This document shows positions 61,973 through 64,000 of a stretch of 64,000 nucleotides of DNA, one piece after another (the first letter of the stretch is position 1; every line of letters starts with the position of its first letter). Position numbers and translations under genes: made by a program. This stretch comes from Gordonia insulae (GTDB lineage Bacteria > Actinomycetota > Actinomycetes > Mycobacteriales > Mycobacteriaceae): the NCBI RefSeq assembly GCF_003855095.1, contig NZ_CP033972.1, positions 4,712,001 through 4,776,000 on the forward strand, in the 5' to 3' direction. The notes beneath the pieces were generated by a model, which saw only the letters and a program-made list of their open reading frames with translations, searched no databases and had not been told where the DNA came from.

Positions 61973-62632
61973 GTGGATCAGCCGGGACCCACCGAGTGGC
62001 AGGCGGGACCTGCCGTCGGTGTGGGGCCGTGGCAGACCGACCGTGACGGCCCGCTGCCGACGGATCCGCGATACGACGCCGACCTCCTCGCCGAGGGCGA
62101 CACCCGTAACGTCGTCGATGCCTACCGCTACTGGACCCGCGAGGCGATCGTCGCCGACATCGACACGCGGCGCCATCCGTTCCACGTCGCGATCGAGAAT
62201 TTCGCCCATGACGCCAACATCGGGACGGTGGTGCGCACCGCCAATGCGTTCGCCGCGGCCGCGGTGCACATCGTCGGCCGGCGACGATGGAATCGTCGCG
62301 GGGCGATGGTGACCGATCGCTATCAGCATCTGCTGCACCATGATTCGATCGCCGAGCTGTTCGACTGGGCGCACCGCGAGGGTCTCGCGGTGGTCGCGGT
62401 GGACAACACGCCCGGCGCCCAGCGCCTCGAGGCCGCCGAACTGCCCCGGCGGTGTGTGCTGCTCTTCGGTCAGGAGGGACCCGGGGTCAGCGACGATGCA
62501 CAGCGGCACGCGGACCTGACCGTCTCCATCGCGCAGTTCGGGTCGACGCGCAGTGTCAATGCCGGTGTGGCGGCGGGTATCACGATGCATGCGTGGATAC
62601 AGCAGCACGCCGATCTCGATCGGGCCTGGTAG
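61973..62632 (+). CDS. SpoU/TrmH-family RNA 2'-O-methyltransferase
   Basis: A 219-residue SPOUT methyltransferase. The three SpoU motifs are visible: IENFAHDANIGTVVRTANAF, VLLFGQEGPGVSDDA and the SVNAGVAAGITMHAW end. It methylates a tRNA or rRNA 2'-hydroxyl using SAM. It starts from GTG at 61973, three bases after pyrE. It corresponds by position to Rv0380c; the target nucleotide is not known. Confidence 0.92.
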   Translation: MDQPGPTEWQAGPAVGVGPWQTDRDGPLPTDPRYDADLLAEGDTRNVVDAYRYWTREAIVADIDTRRHPFHVAIENFAHDANIGTVVRTANAFAAAAVHIVGRRRWNRRGAMVTDRYQHLLHHDSIAELFDWAHREGLAVVAVDNTPGAQRLEAAELPRRCVLLFGQEGPGVSDDAQRHADLTVSIAQFGSTRSVNAGVAAGITMHAWIQQHADLDRAW

Positions 62633-63622
62633 TCAGGAGGGCGATCGGCGCAGCAGTTCGGCGACGCGGTTGGCGGTGTCGAATGCCAGGATTCGGCCGG
62701 AGTCCGCCATCCGGCGAACGCGGGTCGGTGGCTGCGGCGGTGTGACGGTGAGGATGTCGCCGACGTGGACGTCGCCGGTCCGGACGACGTCGGCGTAGAC
62801 ACCGAGATAGCGGTCCGACGTCGCCGCGACCGCGCGGGTGAGGCGCTTGTCGAGGGGTAGGCCGACGTGGGCGCGACTCGGCACGACGCAGCGCACCGTC
62901 TTCATCACCACATGCAGTTGGGCGCCGCCCAGATCCACTGTCGCGCCGGTCCACTCGGACTCCGGGAGGCCGCGCCCGGTGCCGTCGATCACCACGTTCG
63001 GCCGGAAACGTCGGGTGGCGACGCTGTCGTCGCCGATCGCCTCGGCGATGGTGGCAGCGCTCGCCTCCGACAGCAGGTGAATCGGGCAGAGGTCGACGAA
63101 AGTACCAGGGGGAGTGGCATTTCGGGTGATCGTGGCAAGTGCTCGGGCATTCATGTCGGAGATCTTCGGGAGCCGCTCGTCGGGAGCGATACCCAGGTCC
63201 TGGGCCAGCGCCCGAGGGGCGAGGGTGCCGAGACGTTCCCGCCACGGCAGACGATGGGCGCGGGGGTCCGCGGGCAGCGGCACCAGGCGCACATCGCGGT
63301 CCAGTCGCGACGACAGTGCGGCGTGGATCGCGGGGTCGTCGCTGCGGTGTTCGGTGCCGTCGGGAGCCGTCACGATGACCGCCGGTGCATGTCCCGGCCC
63401 GGCGTCGGGGCCCGGGGGAGTCACGTAGCGCGCGGAGAACACGAGCACGGCCGGCAGCCTGCGTGCCGAGATCGTGGTGTCGCGCTCGACGTCGTGCAGT
63501 GCCCAGAGCCGGTCGCCGTGGACGCCGCGTCGGCGCAAGGTGGCGGTCTCGAGTTGTTCGCCGGCCATGGACTTGACCGGGTGGCGCCACAGCTGCGTGA
63601 CGTGTGCTGACGGGCTGCTCAT
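62633..63622 (-). CDS. MOSC-domain protein
   Basis: A 329-residue protein with an N-terminal beta-barrel (residues 1-120, LWRHPVKSMAGEQLET) and a C-terminal MOSC domain. The conserved Cys is in KTVRCVVPSRAHVGLP. Such proteins relate to the molybdenum-cofactor sulfurase C-terminus and to YcbX-type and mARC-type oxidoreductases that reduce N-hydroxylated compounds. It is convergent with spoU with zero spacing. Molybdenum cofactor binding is inference from the family. Confidence 0.88.
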   Translation of the reverse strand: MSSPSAHVTQLWRHPVKSMAGEQLETATLRRRGVHGDRLWALHDVERDTTISARRLPAVLVFSARYVTPPGPDAGPGHAPAVIVTAPDGTEHRSDDPAIHAALSSRLDRDVRLVPLPADPRAHRLPWRERLGTLAPRALAQDLGIAPDERLPKISDMNARALATITRNATPPGTFVDLCPIHLLSEASAATIAEAIGDDSVATRRFRPNVVIDGTGRGLPESEWTGATVDLGGAQLHVVMKTVRCVVPSRAHVGLPLDKRLTRAVAATSDRYLGVYADVVRTGDVHVGDILTVTPPQPPTRVRRMADSGRILAFDTANRVAELLRRSPS

Positions 63623-63723
63623 CGGTCACCTCGGGGGTCGGCTACGCGGCGTGTGGGTGTGCCGCACAGGGTAACCGATCGTTCACTTGCGCAATCATCG
63701 CGTCCGAGGAAGAGTTACGAGCC

Positions 63724-64000
63724 GTGTCGACTCTGCGGTTGCGCTCTGCGATCTTGTCTGTCCTGACCCCGATGCTTCTCGTGATGGGAGTCGTCGCGAG
63801 CGGCACCGCCACCGCGGCACCGACCGCGACCGCCCCGGCCGCGTTCACCCCGGCGCAGCTGGTCGGGCCGTACGCCTCCGACGTCCCGCCGACCGGCACG
63901 TACATCCCGGTCCTCGACGGCTTCGCGGAACTCCGCCGGGCCCACCCGTCGATCATCGCGTCGAACCTGCAGAAGGTGAAGGCGATCAACAACTCCGCGA
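63724..64000 (+). CDS. Secreted protein, 3' partial (possibly PAP2-type phosphatase)
   Basis: A gene cut off by the window end. It starts from GTG at 63724 after GAGGAAG, with a signal peptide: RLR near the start, a hydrophobic core (LTPMLLVMGVVAS) and Ala-rich cleavage region near residue 35. The mature part begins AAFTPAQLVGPYASDVPPTG, followed by HPSIIASNLQKVKAINNSA, a pattern I associate with secreted actinobacterial PAP2-type (class A) phosphatases. The catalytic region is outside the window, so the call is tentative. Confidence 0.5.
   Translation, partial: MSTLRLRSAILSVLTPMLLVMGVVASGTATAAPTATAPAAFTPAQLVGPYASDVPPTGTYIPVLDGFAELRRAHPSIIASNLQKVKAINNSA

Noticed and set aside
1..64000. tRNA, rRNA, prophage or insertion-sequence genes
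   Set aside because: No cloverleaf-like TTCGA-type signatures with matching acceptor stems, no transposase or integrase motifs and no rRNA-like stretches were found on reading both strands.

Overview
The window looks like chromosomal DNA from a high-GC, mycolic-acid-producing actinobacterium, most likely Gordonia or a close relative. The reasons are strong G/C bias at third codon positions, many GTG starts, several ATGA start/stop overlaps, deazaflavin/F420-type enzymes, HspR-type (HAIR) operators at clpB, and a ttfA-pyrE-spoU order that I recall from Mycobacterium tuberculosis (Rv0383c-Rv0382c-Rv0380c). The assignment rests on gene content and memory, not on a search.

Layout. 1-12.6 kb: a single-direction cluster with a Dpp/Opp-type ABC importer (5' end cut off), two DszC/SfnB-type acyl-CoA-dehydrogenase-fold monooxygenases, four luciferase-like flavin monooxygenases and two aldo/keto reductases. 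It is probably for uptake and oxidative cleavage of organosulfur compounds. 12.6-17.6 kb: small genes, then a secreted proline-rich protein with a nuclease-toxin-like C-terminus followed by its probable immunity gene, a deazaflavin oxidoreductase, and a 20-residue hydrophobic peptide gene with its own ribosome binding site and hairpin. 17.6-20.4 kb: clpB with two HAIR operators. 20.4-30 kb: DinB-like protein, dihydroxyacetone kinase, an ECF sigma factor, GH15 glucosidase, alcohol dehydrogenase, tag, F420-type oxidoreductases and a maleate-isomerase-like enzyme. 30-38.3 kb: a complete kdpFABCDE potassium-uptake operon.

38-60 kb is a catabolic island. It holds a second maleate-isomerase-like protein, an AS-family amidase, a DUF3830 protein, a GntR/FCD regulator, two MHS-type transporters, an M20 hydrolase, an aminotransferase, an ectoine-hydrolase-like M24 protein, a GabD-type aldehyde dehydrogenase, a frameshifted FAD/Fe-S oxidoreductase, a GabT-type aminotransferase, a MarR/DJ-1 pair with a nested palindromic operator, two dehydrogenases, a tandem AsnC-type regulator and a D-2-hydroxyacid dehydrogenase. 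Three copies of a GATTGT-N2-ACAATY palindrome sit in front of the two isomerase genes, the amidase and gabT, so these scattered operons probably form one regulon, perhaps under the GntR protein. The substrate is unknown; an ectoine-like or other cyclic amide is a reasonable guess.

60.3-64 kb returns to core genes: ttfA, pyrE, a SpoU RNA methyltransferase, a MOSC protein, and the start of a secreted protein that runs off the end. If clpB-ttfA-pyrE-spoU is the ancestral order, the 40 kb between clpB and ttfA is an insertion or a rearranged block. I saw no rRNA, tRNA, insertion sequence, prophage or CRISPR array.
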